A stretch of 64,000 bases of DNA, taken from contig NZ_FNDD01000012.1 in the NCBI RefSeq assembly GCF_900100015.1, positions 62,001 through 126,000 on the forward strand, read 5' to 3'. Origin of the DNA: Vibrio xiamenensis (GTDB lineage: Bacteria; Pseudomonadota; Gammaproteobacteria; Enterobacterales; Vibrionaceae). Shown here in pieces: positions 1 through 8,498 of this stretch; the first letter of the stretch is position 1, and each line of letters begins with the position of its first letter. The position numbers were made by a program, and so were the translations under genes. The notes under the pieces are model-generated. The model searched no databases. It had not been told where the DNA came from and saw only the letters and a program-made list of their open reading frames with translations.

Positions 1-581
1 AAGAGCGTGAAAACTTGGTGATTTCAGTACCAAGCGGCAACTTTGGTAACTTAACCGCAGGCCTACTTGCTAAAGCGCTCGGTTTACCAGTAAAACGTTT
101 TATCGCGGCGACCAATGCCAACGATACGGTGCCACGTTACCTAGAAACCGGTAAATGGGATCCCAAGCCAACAGTGGCAACCACATCCAATGCGATGGAT
201 GTGAGCCAGCCGAATAACTGGCCGCGCATTGAAGAACTGTGCCGCATTAAAGATTGGGGCTTAGAAACGCTAGGCAAAGGCGCGGTCAGCGATGAGCAAA
301 GCGCGCAATCGGTTAAAGAGCTGTTTGAACTAGGCTATTTGTGTGAGCCACACGGTGCGATTGCTTATCGTGTTTTGGATGAGCAACTGCAAGCAGGCGA
401 AACCGGCCTGTTTTTGTGTACGGCCCATCCGGCGAAATTTAAAGAAGTGGTGGATGACATTCTGGGTGAGAACATCGAATTGCCAGCCCCGCTTGCCAAA
501 CATGCGGCGATGGAGCTTTTGTCTCAAGATCTGAATAACGATTTTGAAGCGCTAAAAGCGGTACTTTATCAAGTGCAGTAA
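1..581 (+). CDS. thrC: threonine synthase, C-terminal part (partial, cut by window start)
   Basis: About 192 residues of the C-terminal half are visible in the frame that starts at base 3; the gene begins left of the window. Threonine synthase is a cytoplasmic PLP enzyme that converts O-phosphohomoserine to threonine. The visible part opens with a PSGNFGNLTAG segment, a glycine-rich phosphate/PLP-binding stretch of the fold-II family, followed by the TNANDTVPRYLETG and SNAMDV segments typical of ThrC. The PLP lysine lies upstream and is not seen. A TAA stop is followed by a strong bidirectional terminator. In gammaproteobacteria the gene is usually last in thrABC, which fits the terminator. 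Confidence 0.95.
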   Translation, partial: ERENLVISVPSGNFGNLTAGLLAKALGLPVKRFIAATNANDTVPRYLETGKWDPKPTVATTSNAMDVSQPNNWPRIEELCRIKDWGLETLGKGAVSDEQSAQSVKELFELGYLCEPHGAIAYRVLDEQLQAGETGLFLCTAHPAKFKEVVDDILGENIELPAPLAKHAAMELLSQDLNNDFEALKAVLYQVQ

Positions 582-605
582 GCGAAGTTTGGTCAGTTAA
601 AAATA

Positions 606-633
606 AAAAGGTCGCCTCGAGCGACCTTTTTTT
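606..633. terminator. bidirectional rho-independent terminator (thrC / UPF0126 gene)
   Basis: A 10-bp perfect stem at 606-615/621-630 with loop CTCGA. An A-run precedes it and a T-run follows, so it can stop both thrC and the converging minus-strand gene. Confidence 0.9.
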
Positions 634-645
634 ACGTCTTCTAAG

Positions 646-1266
646 TTAGCGATTGAGCGCAAAGGTTGGTAGAGATAGGTGCCAACGAATAGCGCCCAGG
701 CGTATCACTAGCGTCGAAAGCACTCCGGAAAGAAACGCGCTTGAGGTGCTGTAACCCAGCGCCAACGCACTGGTATGGAAAATACCGCCAATAATACAGG
801 CTGTTGCATACACTTCACTTCGTAACACCATCGGAACTTCACGCGCGAGGACGTCGCGAATGATGCCGCCGCCGCAACCGGTGATTACGCCCATGATAAT
901 GGCCACGAGAGGTGAGCTTTGGTAGTTCATGGCTTTTTCTACACCAATGCCGACAAACACCGCCAAACCAATCGCATCGCACACGGGTAAAACCCACCAA
1001 GCAATACGTTTTGGCCGTCTGACCACCAGCATGGTTAGTACGCAGGTGACGAGTATCACCCACAAATAATTATTGTCGGTTACCCAAAATACGGGCATTG
1101 CGCCTAGCGACATATCTCGAATCGTCCCACCGCCAATCGCAGTGACGCTGCCTAATACGATTACGCCAAATGGATCCATTTTGATTCGCCCCGCTAACAG
1201 CACTCCTGATATGGCGAAAATAGCGGTGCCGAATAAGTCGATCAGATAAAGAAGTGTTGAATCCAT
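646..1266 (-). CDS. UPF0126/TRIC-family small inner-membrane protein
   Basis: 206 residues, almost all hydrophobic, with about seven predicted membrane segments. The protein contains two copies of the family repeat, each with a glycine-rich turn: GGGTIRD near residue 46 and GGGIIRD near residue 133. This is the hallmark of the UPF0126 (YadS/YicG) family, whose bacterial members have been described as trimeric intracellular cation (TRIC) channel relatives. A potassium or cation channel role is therefore possible, but the physiological substrate cannot be read from sequence. The gene is transcribed alone, converging on thrC. Confidence 0.85.
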   Translation of the reverse strand: MDSTLLYLIDLFGTAIFAISGVLLAGRIKMDPFGVIVLGSVTAIGGGTIRDMSLGAMPVFWVTDNNYLWVILVTCVLTMLVVRRPKRIAWWVLPVCDAIGLAVFVGIGVEKAMNYQSSPLVAIIMGVITGCGGGIIRDVLAREVPMVLRSEVYATACIIGGIFHTSALALGYSTSSAFLSGVLSTLVIRLGAIRWHLSLPTFALNR

Positions 1267-1334
1267 AAAAGTAAGTATGCCGTTGCGTATAGACCTTTAA
1301 TGTGGCGGATTGTACGCAAAATCATACTTAAGTG

Positions 1335-2168
1335 TTAGCGATTTTCTCGTACCTTTTTGAAGTGTTCGCACACTTCGGTAATGGCGTTGAGGGTGCGTGG
1401 GGTCGGGCGGTTAATCCAATCTGAATTGAGCGACCAAACGTAACCGTTTTTGACGGCAGTAAGCTGCTTTTGCCAAGACTGCCACATGGTGCCGTTTTTG
1501 ATTGCGTGTTCGGAAGTGAAGATAACCTCTGGGTCACGAAGAATCACTTGTTCAATGCCCACTTTTGGATAGGGAGCTGAGCTATCGGCAAAAATATTCT
1601 CACCACCACAAAATTCAAATACTTCACTTGGCCATTTGCCTTTTGCCAACGTGATGACGGGTTTTTCCGCCAATTGATAGAAATATTTTACTTTGTCGTC
1701 GGTGGCGTATTTTTTCTTGAGCTCGTTAAGTTTAATGCGAAAGTCGCTGGCGGCTTGATGGCCGATAGTCGGATCATCGGCGTACTGGCTAAGTTGCTCG
1801 ATGTTTTCGGCAATGTCTTCAAGTGAATCGGTTTGGGTGTAGTAAATGCTAAGGCCAAATTGTTTGAGTTTTTCCAGCTCGCGGATTGGATTTCCGGCCG
1901 GCCAAGCGATGATCAAATCTGGTTGCAGCGCGATGATTCGCTCGATGTTGATGCCCTGATAACTGGAAACCGCTTCGAGTTTTTGCGCAGCAGGAGGGTA
2001 ATCACTGTGATCACTAACAGCAACAATTTTATCGCCTAAACCAGCGGCAAATGCCAGTTCTGTCGCGTGAGGAGCGAGGCTGATGATTCGTTTAACAGGT
2101 TGTTGCGCCCATACCGCTGAACTCAAGCAGCTCAAAAATAAAATGAAGGCCGTTAGGTGTTTTTGCAT
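1335..2168 (-). CDS. btuF: periplasmic vitamin B12-binding protein
   Basis: 277 residues with a signal peptide of about 21 residues ending AVWA. It then shows the PVKRIISLAPHATELAFAAG start typical of BtuF and other helical-backbone metal/cobalamin binding proteins. BtuF captures cobalamin in the periplasm and delivers it to the BtuCD ABC importer, which is not in this window. The start codon directly abuts the stop codon of cbiB (2169-2171), and an AGGAG ribosome site lies inside the end of cbiB. The two are therefore almost certainly co-transcribed and translationally coupled. I saw no cobalamin riboswitch in front of the cluster. Confidence 0.95.
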   Translation of the reverse strand: MQKHLTAFILFLSCLSSAVWAQQPVKRIISLAPHATELAFAAGLGDKIVAVSDHSDYPPAAQKLEAVSSYQGINIERIIALQPDLIIAWPAGNPIRELEKLKQFGLSIYYTQTDSLEDIAENIEQLSQYADDPTIGHQAASDFRIKLNELKKKYATDDKVKYFYQLAEKPVITLAKGKWPSEVFEFCGGENIFADSSAPYPKVGIEQVILRDPEVIFTSEHAIKNGTMWQSWQKQLTAVKNGYVWSLNSDWINRPTPRTLNAITEVCEHFKKVRENR

Positions 2169-3122
2169 TCACACTCCTTGATAAATTAATCCCATCACAA
2201 GGCTTTGAATTACGACCCAGATTGCCGCTCGCCAAATCAGTAAGCGTCTCACTTGTGCGAGATGAATTGCCGACGGTGCAATACGTCCGCCAAGTTTGGC
2301 GCGAACGGTTTTTTTGTCATCGTAAATTGCGGGTCCGCCTAGCGACAGCTCCAGTTTGCTGCCGACCGATATCAATAACCAAGCCGGGCCGGGGAGTGGC
2401 CAAGAGCTTGATTGTTGGCGGATTGCATGCCAAATGTTGCTGGTGCGATGGCCCAGGCTAATCATCAGAGCATACAGTTTTAATGGGAGGTAATCCATTA
2501 CAGCGAGCACTTTTATTACCGCTAAACCAAACGGTAAAAAACGGCTGCGTGAAGGAGACCAAGCGCGCGCGAGTTCGACCAGCAATCGGTAGCTTATCGC
2601 GCCAATGCCGCCGCCGACACCGTACCAAAATAGCACGCCGATGACATTGCGGCCGTAGCCCATGATCAATGTCTCTGCGCCTGCTTTTCCTAGCCCAAGG
2701 GGGGATAACGCTTGAGTTTCGCGGTTGAGCCACGGGGTAATGAGTTGCTTGGCGTGCGGTTTGTGTTGTTGCGCCAGGGCGTGGGTAAATTGAAAGGTGA
2801 ATTTGTCGGTGTTGCGCCAATCGATAGCAAGCAGCAGCAGCGCCAAATTAAACAGTTCCGGTTTCCACACCAAAGGTTTGAGGGCAATCAAAACCGCCAA
2901 TAAAGGCAGCATCATCAGTAGCATCGCTAAAGTGCCAGAAAGCTGACGTTGTGTGTAGCTGCTGTTGTTATTGACTTTATTCGCGAGCTGCTCGGCAAAT
3001 TTGTGCCACAGCGTGGCGGGATGAGCTTCGCGGGGCAGCGGCAGTAGAGTGTGGATAATAAGAGCGCCCCACATGACGAGGAGCGCACCGTTGGCATAAA
3101 TATGGTGAAAAAAATCGTTCAT
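2169..3122 (-). CDS. cbiB: CbiB/CobD-family cobalamin biosynthesis protein (adenosylcobinamide-phosphate synthase)
   Basis: 317 residues, a membrane protein of the CbiB/CobD family. These proteins attach the aminopropanol arm to adenosylcobyric acid in the late part of cobalamin assembly. The central GYGRNVIGVLFWYGVGGG and SYRLLVELARAW stretches and the C-terminal GGPAIYDDKK segment are family-like. Its place between mtnN and btuF joins cobinamide salvage or late B12 synthesis with B12 uptake in one minus-strand operon. The gap to mtnN is 14 bp. No other cob/cbi genes are visible here, so a full de novo pathway cannot be inferred. Confidence 0.85.
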   Translation of the reverse strand: MNDFFHHIYANGALLVMWGALIIHTLLPLPREAHPATLWHKFAEQLANKVNNNSSYTQRQLSGTLAMLLMMLPLLAVLIALKPLVWKPELFNLALLLLAIDWRNTDKFTFQFTHALAQQHKPHAKQLITPWLNRETQALSPLGLGKAGAETLIMGYGRNVIGVLFWYGVGGGIGAISYRLLVELARAWSPSRSRFLPFGLAVIKVLAVMDYLPLKLYALMISLGHRTSNIWHAIRQQSSSWPLPGPAWLLISVGSKLELSLGGPAIYDDKKTVRAKLGGRIAPSAIHLAQVRRLLIWRAAIWVVIQSLVMGLIYQGV

Positions 3123-3136
3123 CTAAACGCCTAAAG

Positions 3137-3832
3137 TTAGCCGAGGATATCCACCATTTTGAACACCATTTCCGAAGAACTTTGCGCAGCAAGTGGCAAA
3201 AACTCTTCAAAGCTCATTGGCGATTGTTTATCTGCCACATCAGAGATAGCGCGAACCACCACAAATGGCATATTGAACTGATGACAGGTTTGCGCAATGG
3301 CAGACGCTTCCATCTCAACCGCAATCACGTTTGGGAAGTGTTGGCGAATAAAGGCTTGTTGATCAGGACGGCAGACAAAAGCATCGCCGGTACAAATCAG
3401 ACCACGTACCGCGTGTTTGTCGCCGATTTCTGCGAGTGCTTGTTCTGCGGTTTGAATCAGTTTTTCATCGGCAGCAAAAGCGGCAGGTTGGCCAGCCATT
3501 TGGCCCATTTCATAACCAAATGCAGTAACATCAGCATCGTGATGACGTACTTCGGTTGAGATGACTACATCACCTAGGTTAAGCGTTGCATCAAAACCAC
3601 CAGCAGAGCCAGTGTTGATAACGACATCTGGCTGAAATTGTTGAATAAGAAGCGCAGTGCCAACGGCCGCCGCGACTTTACCAATTCCGGATTGTAGCAA
3701 TACGATTTGCTTGCCATTCAGCTCGCCAGTATAGAAAGTACTGCCGCCGATGCGTGTCTCTTGAAGCTGTTGTAGTGCGTCTTTTAGAATGGCGACTTCT
3801 TGTTCCATCGCGCCAATAATGCCGATTTTCAT
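3137..3832 (-). CDS. mtnN: 5'-methylthioadenosine/S-adenosylhomocysteine nucleosidase
   Basis: 231 residues, full length for MtnN (Pfs). The enzyme cleaves the glycosidic bond of methylthioadenosine and S-adenosylhomocysteine; the S-ribosylhomocysteine product feeds LuxS and autoinducer-2. The N-terminal [12 protein letters not shown] places Glu12 where the family has its catalytic acid. NTGSAGG, the EMEASA substrate-binding motif and the late ISDVAD segment with the catalytic aspartate are all present. It is first in a minus-strand cluster with cbiB and btuF. Its start faces the rpsO promoter across about 220 bp. Confidence 0.97.
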   Translation of the reverse strand: MKIGIIGAMEQEVAILKDALQQLQETRIGGSTFYTGELNGKQIVLLQSGIGKVAAAVGTALLIQQFQPDVVINTGSAGGFDATLNLGDVVISTEVRHHDADVTAFGYEMGQMAGQPAAFAADEKLIQTAEQALAEIGDKHAVRGLICTGDAFVCRPDQQAFIRQHFPNVIAVEMEASAIAQTCHQFNMPFVVVRAISDVADKQSPMSFEEFLPLAAQSSSEMVFKMVDILG

Positions 3833-3951
3833 ATAGGTTCTCTTGTGGGCATAACTATCGATAGCGAAAAGTGTATCATGAATTTTTCATCGGCCACGAT
3901 TTTGCGAAAAATCTCTTGGCTTTAGCGCTCAATTTGGGCGCGAAATAGCAG

Positions 3952-3980
3952 TTGCGATAGTGATTCGATTCTCCTATAAT
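3952..3980 (+). promoter_or_regulatory. sigma70-type promoter of rpsO
   Basis: TTGCGA at 3952-3957 and a perfect TATAAT at 3975-3980 are separated by 17 bp. Transcription would start near 3987, giving a leader of about 65 nt before rpsO. Confidence 0.75.
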
Positions 3981-3991
3981 TCGCGGCTCGC

Positions 3992-4021
3992 GTGTCGGCT
4001 GAATCAGAGATTGGCTGGCAC
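3992..4021 (+). promoter_or_regulatory. structured leader of rpsO (possible S15 autoregulation site)
   Basis: GTGTCGGC (3992-3999) can pair with GCTGGCAC (4014-4021), allowing two G-U pairs, just upstream of the TAGGAGAG ribosome site. S15 represses its own mRNA in E. coli by binding a folded leader. A comparable role here is inference. Confidence 0.4.
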
Positions 4022-4052
4022 AACGATAAACTTAACTCTTTAGGAGAGAATT

Positions 4053-4322
4053 ATGTCTCTGAATGCAGAAACTAAAGCAGCAATCGTTGCTGAATACGCG
4101 CGCGCTGAAGGCGATACTGGTTCACCAGAAGTACAAGTAGCTCTACTGACTGCTTCTATCAACCATCTACAAGGTCACTTCAAAGCTCACAAAGGCGATC
4201 ACCACAGCCGTCGTGGTCTACTACGCATGGTTTCTAGCCGTCGTAAGCTTCTAGACTACCTTAAAGGTAAAGATCTAGATCGTTACCACGACCTAATCAA
4301 ACGTCTAGGCCTACGTCGCTAA
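4053..4322 (+). CDS. rpsO: 30S ribosomal protein S15
   Basis: 89 residues, the exact family length. S15 is a primary 16S rRNA binder of the small-subunit platform. The [21 protein letters not shown] stretch near residues 49-68 is its rRNA-binding helix region (positions only). A strong TAGGAGAG ribosome site lies 5 bases before the ATG. Codon use is highly biased, as expected for a ribosomal protein. It is followed by a terminator and then pnp, the conserved gammaproteobacterial order. Confidence 0.99.
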   Translation: MSLNAETKAAIVAEYARAEGDTGSPEVQVALLTASINHLQGHFKAHKGDHHSRRGLLRMVSSRRKLLDYLKGKDLDRYHDLIKRLGLRR

Positions 4323-4348
4323 TCAGTGGCTGCATAGTACAGTTTGTT

Positions 4349-4376
4349 AAAAAAGGGGCTTTATGCCCCTTTTTTG
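4349..4376 (+). terminator. rho-independent terminator after rpsO
   Basis: An 11-bp stem (A/G-rich arm 4349-4359, arm 4365-4375) with loop TTTAT ends in a T-run. Read-through into pnp is probably partial, as in E. coli. Confidence 0.88.
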
Positions 4377-4668
4377 TTGGCTATTATTTACTCGTCTAGT
4401 GTTATATGCCTAAGCTTTGCCGCCTGAAATTAGCATCTTGTAGCAACCGGGTATATACTACGCACGGCGAATTCCTCGCAAAGGATTCGCGTTCAATACT
4501 CACTACATTACAGTCAACCAAGTCGACCAAACGGTCGCGGCTATTCAAAGCGTGTTTGCGGATGTTTTTCTCATCGAGAACTCAGCGCGTTTTTACTAGT
4601 CGCGATTCGTAATGTGTGAGAGCAAAACTTACATAATCTGAGCACAATACTCAGAGCAAGGAATCAAC
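4377..4668 (+). promoter_or_regulatory. pnp leader region with two hairpins
   Basis: No convincing gene lies in this 292-bp stretch (the whole rpsO-pnp gap is 346 bp). It holds a 9-bp bulged hairpin at 4467-4490 (GCGAAT..CCT / AGG..ATTCGC). A 6-bp hairpin at 4637-4655 (TCTGAG/CTCAGA) lies directly before the AAGGA ribosome site at 4658-4662. In E. coli, RNase III cleaves a pnp leader hairpin and PNPase then represses its own mRNA. Similar control is likely here but not proven. Confidence 0.5.
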
Positions 4669-6804
4669 ATGTTCGAAAAACCAGTTGTTAAAACGTTCCA
4701 GTATGGTAACCACACGGTTACTCTTGAAACGGGTGTTATCGCACGTCAAGCAACAGCAGCAGTTATGGTCACTATGGATGACACCGCAGTGTTTGTTTCT
4801 GTCGTTGGTAAAAAAGAAGCGGTAGAAGGTCAAGACTTCTTCCCACTAACCGTAAACTACCAAGAGCGTACTTACGCGGCAGGTAAAATCCCTGGTGGCT
4901 TCTTCAAGCGTGAAGGTCGTCCTTCTGAAGGCGAAACTTTGATCGCTCGTCTTATTGACCGTCCGATTCGCCCACTATTCCCTGATGCATTCAAAAACGA
5001 AGTTCAAGTTATCGCAACTGTGGTTTCTGTAAACCCAGACGTTCAACCTGATATCGTTACTATGATCGGTACTTCAGCGGCTCTAGCTATTTCTGGTATT
5101 CCGTTTAACGGTCCTATCGGTGCTGCGCGCGTTGGTCATATCGATGGTCAACTTGTGCTGAACCCAAGCAACACTGAACTTGCGTCATCTAAACTTGACC
5201 TAGTGGTTGCTGGTACTGAATCTGCGGTACTGATGGTTGAATCTGAAGCAGACAACCTAACTGAAGAAGAAATGCTATCTGCAGTGGTATTTGGTCACGA
5301 CCAACAACAAGCTGCGATTAAAGCGATCAACGAGTTTGCTGCTGAAGTTGCAACTCCAGCTTGGGATTGGACTGCGCCTGCTGAAAACACTGAGCTTAAA
5401 GCAAAAATCGCTGAGCTTGCTGAAGCGAAATTGGTTGAAGCTTACCAAATCACTGAAAAGATGGCGCGTTATGACCGTATCCATCAAATCAGCGACGAAG
5501 TTAACGAGCGTCTACTAGCGGAAGACGAAGAGCTGAACCTTAAAGAAGTTCACACTATTTTCCACGACCTAGAAAAAACAGTGGTTCGTCGTAGCATCAT
5601 CGCTGGCAACCCACGTATCGATGGCCGTGAAAAAGACATGGTTCGTGCACTTGACGTTCGTACTGGTGTACTTCCACGTACTCACGGTAGCGCACTGTTC
5701 ACTCGTGGTGAAACTCAGGCATTGGTTACTGCGACTCTAGGTACTCAACGTGATGCACAAATCATTGATGAGCTAACTGGTGAGCGTAAAGACCACTTCC
5801 TATTGCACTACAACTTCCCTCCATACTGTGTGGGTGAAACTGGCTTTGTTGGTTCACCAAAACGTCGTGAAATCGGCCACGGTAAATTGGCGAAGCGCGG
5901 TATTGCTGCGGTTATGCCTTCTGCAGATGAGTTCCCATACACAGTTCGCGTTGTATCTGAAATCACTGAATCTAACGGTTCATCTTCAATGGCTTCTGTA
6001 TGTGGTACTTCTCTAGCGCTTATGGACGCTGGTGTGCCAATCAAAGCGTCTGTTGCGGGTATCGCAATGGGTCTTGTGAAAGAAGGCGAAGACTTCGTGG
6101 TTCTTTCTGACATCCTTGGTGACGAAGACCACCTAGGTGACATGGACTTTAAAGTAGCGGGTACAGCAACTGGCGTAACTGCACTGCAAATGGACATCAA
6201 GATCGAAGGTATCACTAAAGAAATCATGCAAATTGCGCTTAACCAAGCTCAAGGCGCACGTAAGCACATTCTTTCTGTGATGGATCAAGCGATCTCTGGC
6301 GCTCGTGATGATATCTCTGAATTTGCTCCGCGTATTCATACTATGAAGATCAGCGCAGACAAGATCAAAGACGTTATCGGCAAAGGCGGTGCGGTTATCC
6401 GCGCACTGACTGAAGAAACCGGAACCACTATCGAAATCGAAGACGACGGTACTATCAAGATTGCAGCAACTGAAGGTTCGGCAGCGAAAGAAGCGATTCG
6501 TCGTATCGAAGAGATCACTGCAGAAGTGGAAGTGGGTCGTATCTACACTGGTAAAGTTGCGCGTCTTGCTGACTTTGGTGCTTTCGTTACTATCCTTCCA
6601 GGTAAAGATGGTTTGGTTCACATTTCTCAAATCGCAGACAAGCGTGTTGAGAAAGTGTCTGACTACCTAACTGAAGGTCAAGAAGTTCAAGTTAAAGTAC
6701 TTGAAATCGACCGTCAGAACCGTGTACGTCTAAGTATGAAAGAAGCGGTAGAAAAGCCTGCTGAAGAAGCTGCGCAAGACAACGCTGCACCAGAAGCGGA
6801 ATAA
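4669..6804 (+). CDS. pnp: polyribonucleotide nucleotidyltransferase (PNPase)
   Basis: 711 residues, full length. PNPase is a phosphorolytic 3'-5' exoribonuclease, a trimer and part of the RNA degradosome. Two RNase PH-like domains fill roughly residues 5-230 and 310-545. A KH domain with [16 protein letters not shown] lies near 565-585, and an S1 domain starting [13 protein letters not shown] near 627 completes the architecture. The acidic tail is rich in Glu and Ala. Codon bias is strong. It sits between rpsO and nlpI, the conserved order. Confidence 0.99.
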   Translation: MFEKPVVKTFQYGNHTVTLETGVIARQATAAVMVTMDDTAVFVSVVGKKEAVEGQDFFPLTVNYQERTYAAGKIPGGFFKREGRPSEGETLIARLIDRPIRPLFPDAFKNEVQVIATVVSVNPDVQPDIVTMIGTSAALAISGIPFNGPIGAARVGHIDGQLVLNPSNTELASSKLDLVVAGTESAVLMVESEADNLTEEEMLSAVVFGHDQQQAAIKAINEFAAEVATPAWDWTAPAENTELKAKIAELAEAKLVEAYQITEKMARYDRIHQISDEVNERLLAEDEELNLKEVHTIFHDLEKTVVRRSIIAGNPRIDGREKDMVRALDVRTGVLPRTHGSALFTRGETQALVTATLGTQRDAQIIDELTGERKDHFLLHYNFPPYCVGETGFVGSPKRREIGHGKLAKRGIAAVMPSADEFPYTVRVVSEITESNGSSSMASVCGTSLALMDAGVPIKASVAGIAMGLVKEGEDFVVLSDILGDEDHLGDMDFKVAGTATGVTALQMDIKIEGITKEIMQIALNQAQGARKHILSVMDQAISGARDDISEFAPRIHTMKISADKIKDVIGKGGAVIRALTEETGTTIEIEDDGTIKIAATEGSAAKEAIRRIEEITAEVEVGRIYTGKVARLADFGAFVTILPGKDGLVHISQIADKRVEKVSDYLTEGQEVQVKVLEIDRQNRVRLSMKEAVEKPAEEAAQDNAAPEAE

Positions 6805-6864
6805 ACACCGCGCTTTTATGACGAAAAGCAGGGTTTTTACCCTGTAAACGTAAAAGCATGTTAT

Positions 6865-6890
6865 AAAGGGAGCCCATCGCTCCCTTTTTT
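6865..6890 (+). terminator. rho-independent terminator after pnp
   Basis: A 9-bp stem AAAGGGAGC/GCTCCCTTT at 6865-6873 and 6879-6887 with loop CCATC and a T-run. A smaller hairpin without T-run precedes it at 6829-6844. Confidence 0.88.
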
Positions 6891-6938
6891 GATGCAGATA
6901 AAACGCTGACGGGAGGTCAGCAACAGGAGTATATATTT

Positions 6939-7856
6939 GTGAAATGGTTTCATACCGCTGCAATTAGCTTATCGCTGTTAGTCGTTTCTGGCTGTGCCTC
7001 TATCACTGGTAATGACGAACCGCAATGGCTATACCCGCCGATGGCTGTGCCTTTGCAGGCTGGCATTCAACAGGAAGTTCAAATTGCTCGTTTAACTCAG
7101 TTGCTGCAAAGAGCGGATCTTTCAGACCAAGTTCGAGCCAAAATGTTTTATGAACGTGGTAGCTACTACGATAGCGTCGGACTAAAAGATTTAGCACGCC
7201 TTGACTACGATCAGTCGCTGTCTTTGGAACCAGCTCAGCCTGAGCTGTATAACTTGCTTGGCGTGTACTACACCCAAGTGGGTGAATTTGATGCGGCTTA
7301 TGACTCCTTTGATTCTGCATTAGAGCTTGATCCTCAAAACAGTTATGCCGCGCGTAATCGCGCCGTGGCGCTGTATTACGGCGATCGTATTCACTTAGCG
7401 ATTGAGGACATCACCAAACACTACGAAGAAGATCCTTCAGACCCATTTCGTTCATTGTGGTTGTACATCATCAAATCTGAGCAAGATCCAAAGCAGGCGA
7501 GAGCCGAGCTTGAGCAAAGCTACCAAGAGCGTGATGATCAGTGGGGCTGGTTATTGGTTGCCATCACGTTACATGATGTCAATGATGACCAAGTGTTCAA
7601 CGCAATTTTGCAAGGCACTCGTGACAACACCTTATTGGCTCAGCGCTTAACCGAAGCCTATTTCTACTTAGCTAAACGCTATCAGCAAGAGGGTGACTAC
7701 GCGCAAGCGCTGTCATTGTATAAGCTCGTGCTGTCATTTAACGTTTACGAGTACGTGGAGCATCGTTATGCCTTGCTTGAATTAAGCCGTATCTATCACA
7801 CCGTGCGTGATGAGCAGAAGCAGCAACAAGGTGATGATAACAGCGAGCAACAATAG
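6939..7856 (+). CDS. nlpI: outer-membrane lipoprotein NlpI, TPR protein
   Basis: 305 residues with a GTG start preceded by AGGAG nine bases upstream. A lipoprotein signal peptide ends VVSGCAS, with Cys19 lipidated. The body is made of TPR helices, with recognisable repeats at about residues 65-95, 98-130 and 235-265. NlpI is an adaptor for murein hydrolases; in E. coli it delivers the endopeptidase MepS to the protease Prc. The C-terminal tail is Gln/Asp-rich. Downstream of pnp is its conserved location. Confidence 0.95.
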   Translation: MKWFHTAAISLSLLVVSGCASITGNDEPQWLYPPMAVPLQAGIQQEVQIARLTQLLQRADLSDQVRAKMFYERGSYYDSVGLKDLARLDYDQSLSLEPAQPELYNLLGVYYTQVGEFDAAYDSFDSALELDPQNSYAARNRAVALYYGDRIHLAIEDITKHYEEDPSDPFRSLWLYIIKSEQDPKQARAELEQSYQERDDQWGWLLVAITLHDVNDDQVFNAILQGTRDNTLLAQRLTEAYFYLAKRYQQEGDYAQALSLYKLVLSFNVYEYVEHRYALLELSRIYHTVRDEQKQQQGDDNSEQQ

Positions 7857-7914
7857 CTTGTAAAACCCCAATAGACTGTACAAAACAATCGTCTGTAAAA
7901 ACCAATAGACACTT

Positions 7915-7942
7915 AGCCGCTGCATTGAGTAGCGGCTTTTTT
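7915..7942 (+). terminator. rho-independent terminator after nlpI
   Basis: AGCCGCT (7915-7921) pairs with AGCGGCT (7931-7937), followed by a T-run to 7942. Confidence 0.8.
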
Positions 7943-7984
7943 ATGTTCTCTAGTTGCGAAACCCAATGCCTAAGCTTAAAATAA

Positions 7985-7997
7985 TTAGCCTTGCTAA
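7985..7997. promoter_or_regulatory. palindromic operator copy 1, upstream of the marR-type gene
   Basis: TTAGC-CTT-GCTAA with matched flanks (TAA before, TAAAT after), 15 bp before the marR-type start. A second copy lies at 8452-8464. The position suggests autoregulation. Confidence 0.6.
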
Positions 7998-8012
7998 CTA
8001 AATCAGTGACTC

Positions 8013-8435
8013 ATGAGTTTAGAAAACAGCTTAGAGCAGTTAGAACGCTTCGCTTCCAAAGTGTGGCGTAAAAACAGTAAAGAAGATCCCATCTCGCAAC
8101 TGAGTTTTAACGAGTACGATTATTTGAAAGTTGTACAGTTGGCGAATGAGCCGATTCGTTTAACCGATTTAGCCGCAGAGATGGAAGTGACGAAACCGTC
8201 CGCTTCAAATATGGTGACACGGTTAGTTCGCAAAGGGCTCGTAGTGCGCTGCGCTAGCCCAGAAGACGCAAGAGTAAAGCGCGTGATGTTAACGCCGCTC
8301 GCTCTTGAATATATGGATTATGAAACCAAGGTGTATCAAATTTTGGCACAGCAAGTCGTGAAAGGATTAACCGAAATAGAGACAGGGCAGCTTAACGCGC
8401 TTCTGGAGAAAGCGTTAAGTCGCTCTGAAATATAA
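8013..8435 (+). CDS. MarR-family transcriptional regulator
   Basis: 140 residues. The central winged helix-turn-helix runs from about residue 48 to 100: LTDLAAEMEVTKPSASNMV is the recognition helix region, followed by the basic wing with PEDARVKRVMLT (the DxR motif of MarR wings). Helices on both sides would form the dimer interface. MarR proteins usually repress an adjacent efflux gene and are released by small phenolic or lipophilic ligands. The next gene is a MATE pump 63 bp away, and both genes carry the same palindrome in front. Control of the pump is therefore a strong inference; the ligand is unknown. Confidence 0.9.
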   Translation: MSLENSLEQLERFASKVWRKNSKEDPISQLSFNEYDYLKVVQLANEPIRLTDLAAEMEVTKPSASNMVTRLVRKGLVVRCASPEDARVKRVMLTPLALEYMDYETKVYQILAQQVVKGLTEIETGQLNALLEKALSRSEI

Positions 8436-8451
8436 TTTTTCGCTCACTTAG

Positions 8452-8464
8452 TTAGCTTGGCTAA
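8452..8464. promoter_or_regulatory. palindromic operator copy 2, upstream of the MATE gene
   Basis: TTAGC-TTG-GCTAA with outer TTAG and TTAAAT flanks, 34 bp before the MATE ATG. It matches copy 1 (7985-7997) in both arms and the downstream TAAAT. Confidence 0.6.
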
Positions 8465-8498
8465 TTAAATGAGCCAAGTGTGAGTTGTGGGTAGTGAT

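Noticed and set aside
2458..2820. 120-codon minus-strand frame inside cbiB
   Set aside because: It is out of frame with a clear family member on the same strand, has no homologue I know and no start signal.
3123..4052. Cobalamin riboswitch in front of the mtnN-cbiB-btuF cluster
   Set aside because: No B12-box-like sequence or suitable leader; the gap before mtnN is short and shared with the rpsO promoter.
4406..4612. 68-codon frame between rpsO and pnp
   Set aside because: No ribosome site, odd composition, and it covers the pnp leader hairpin.
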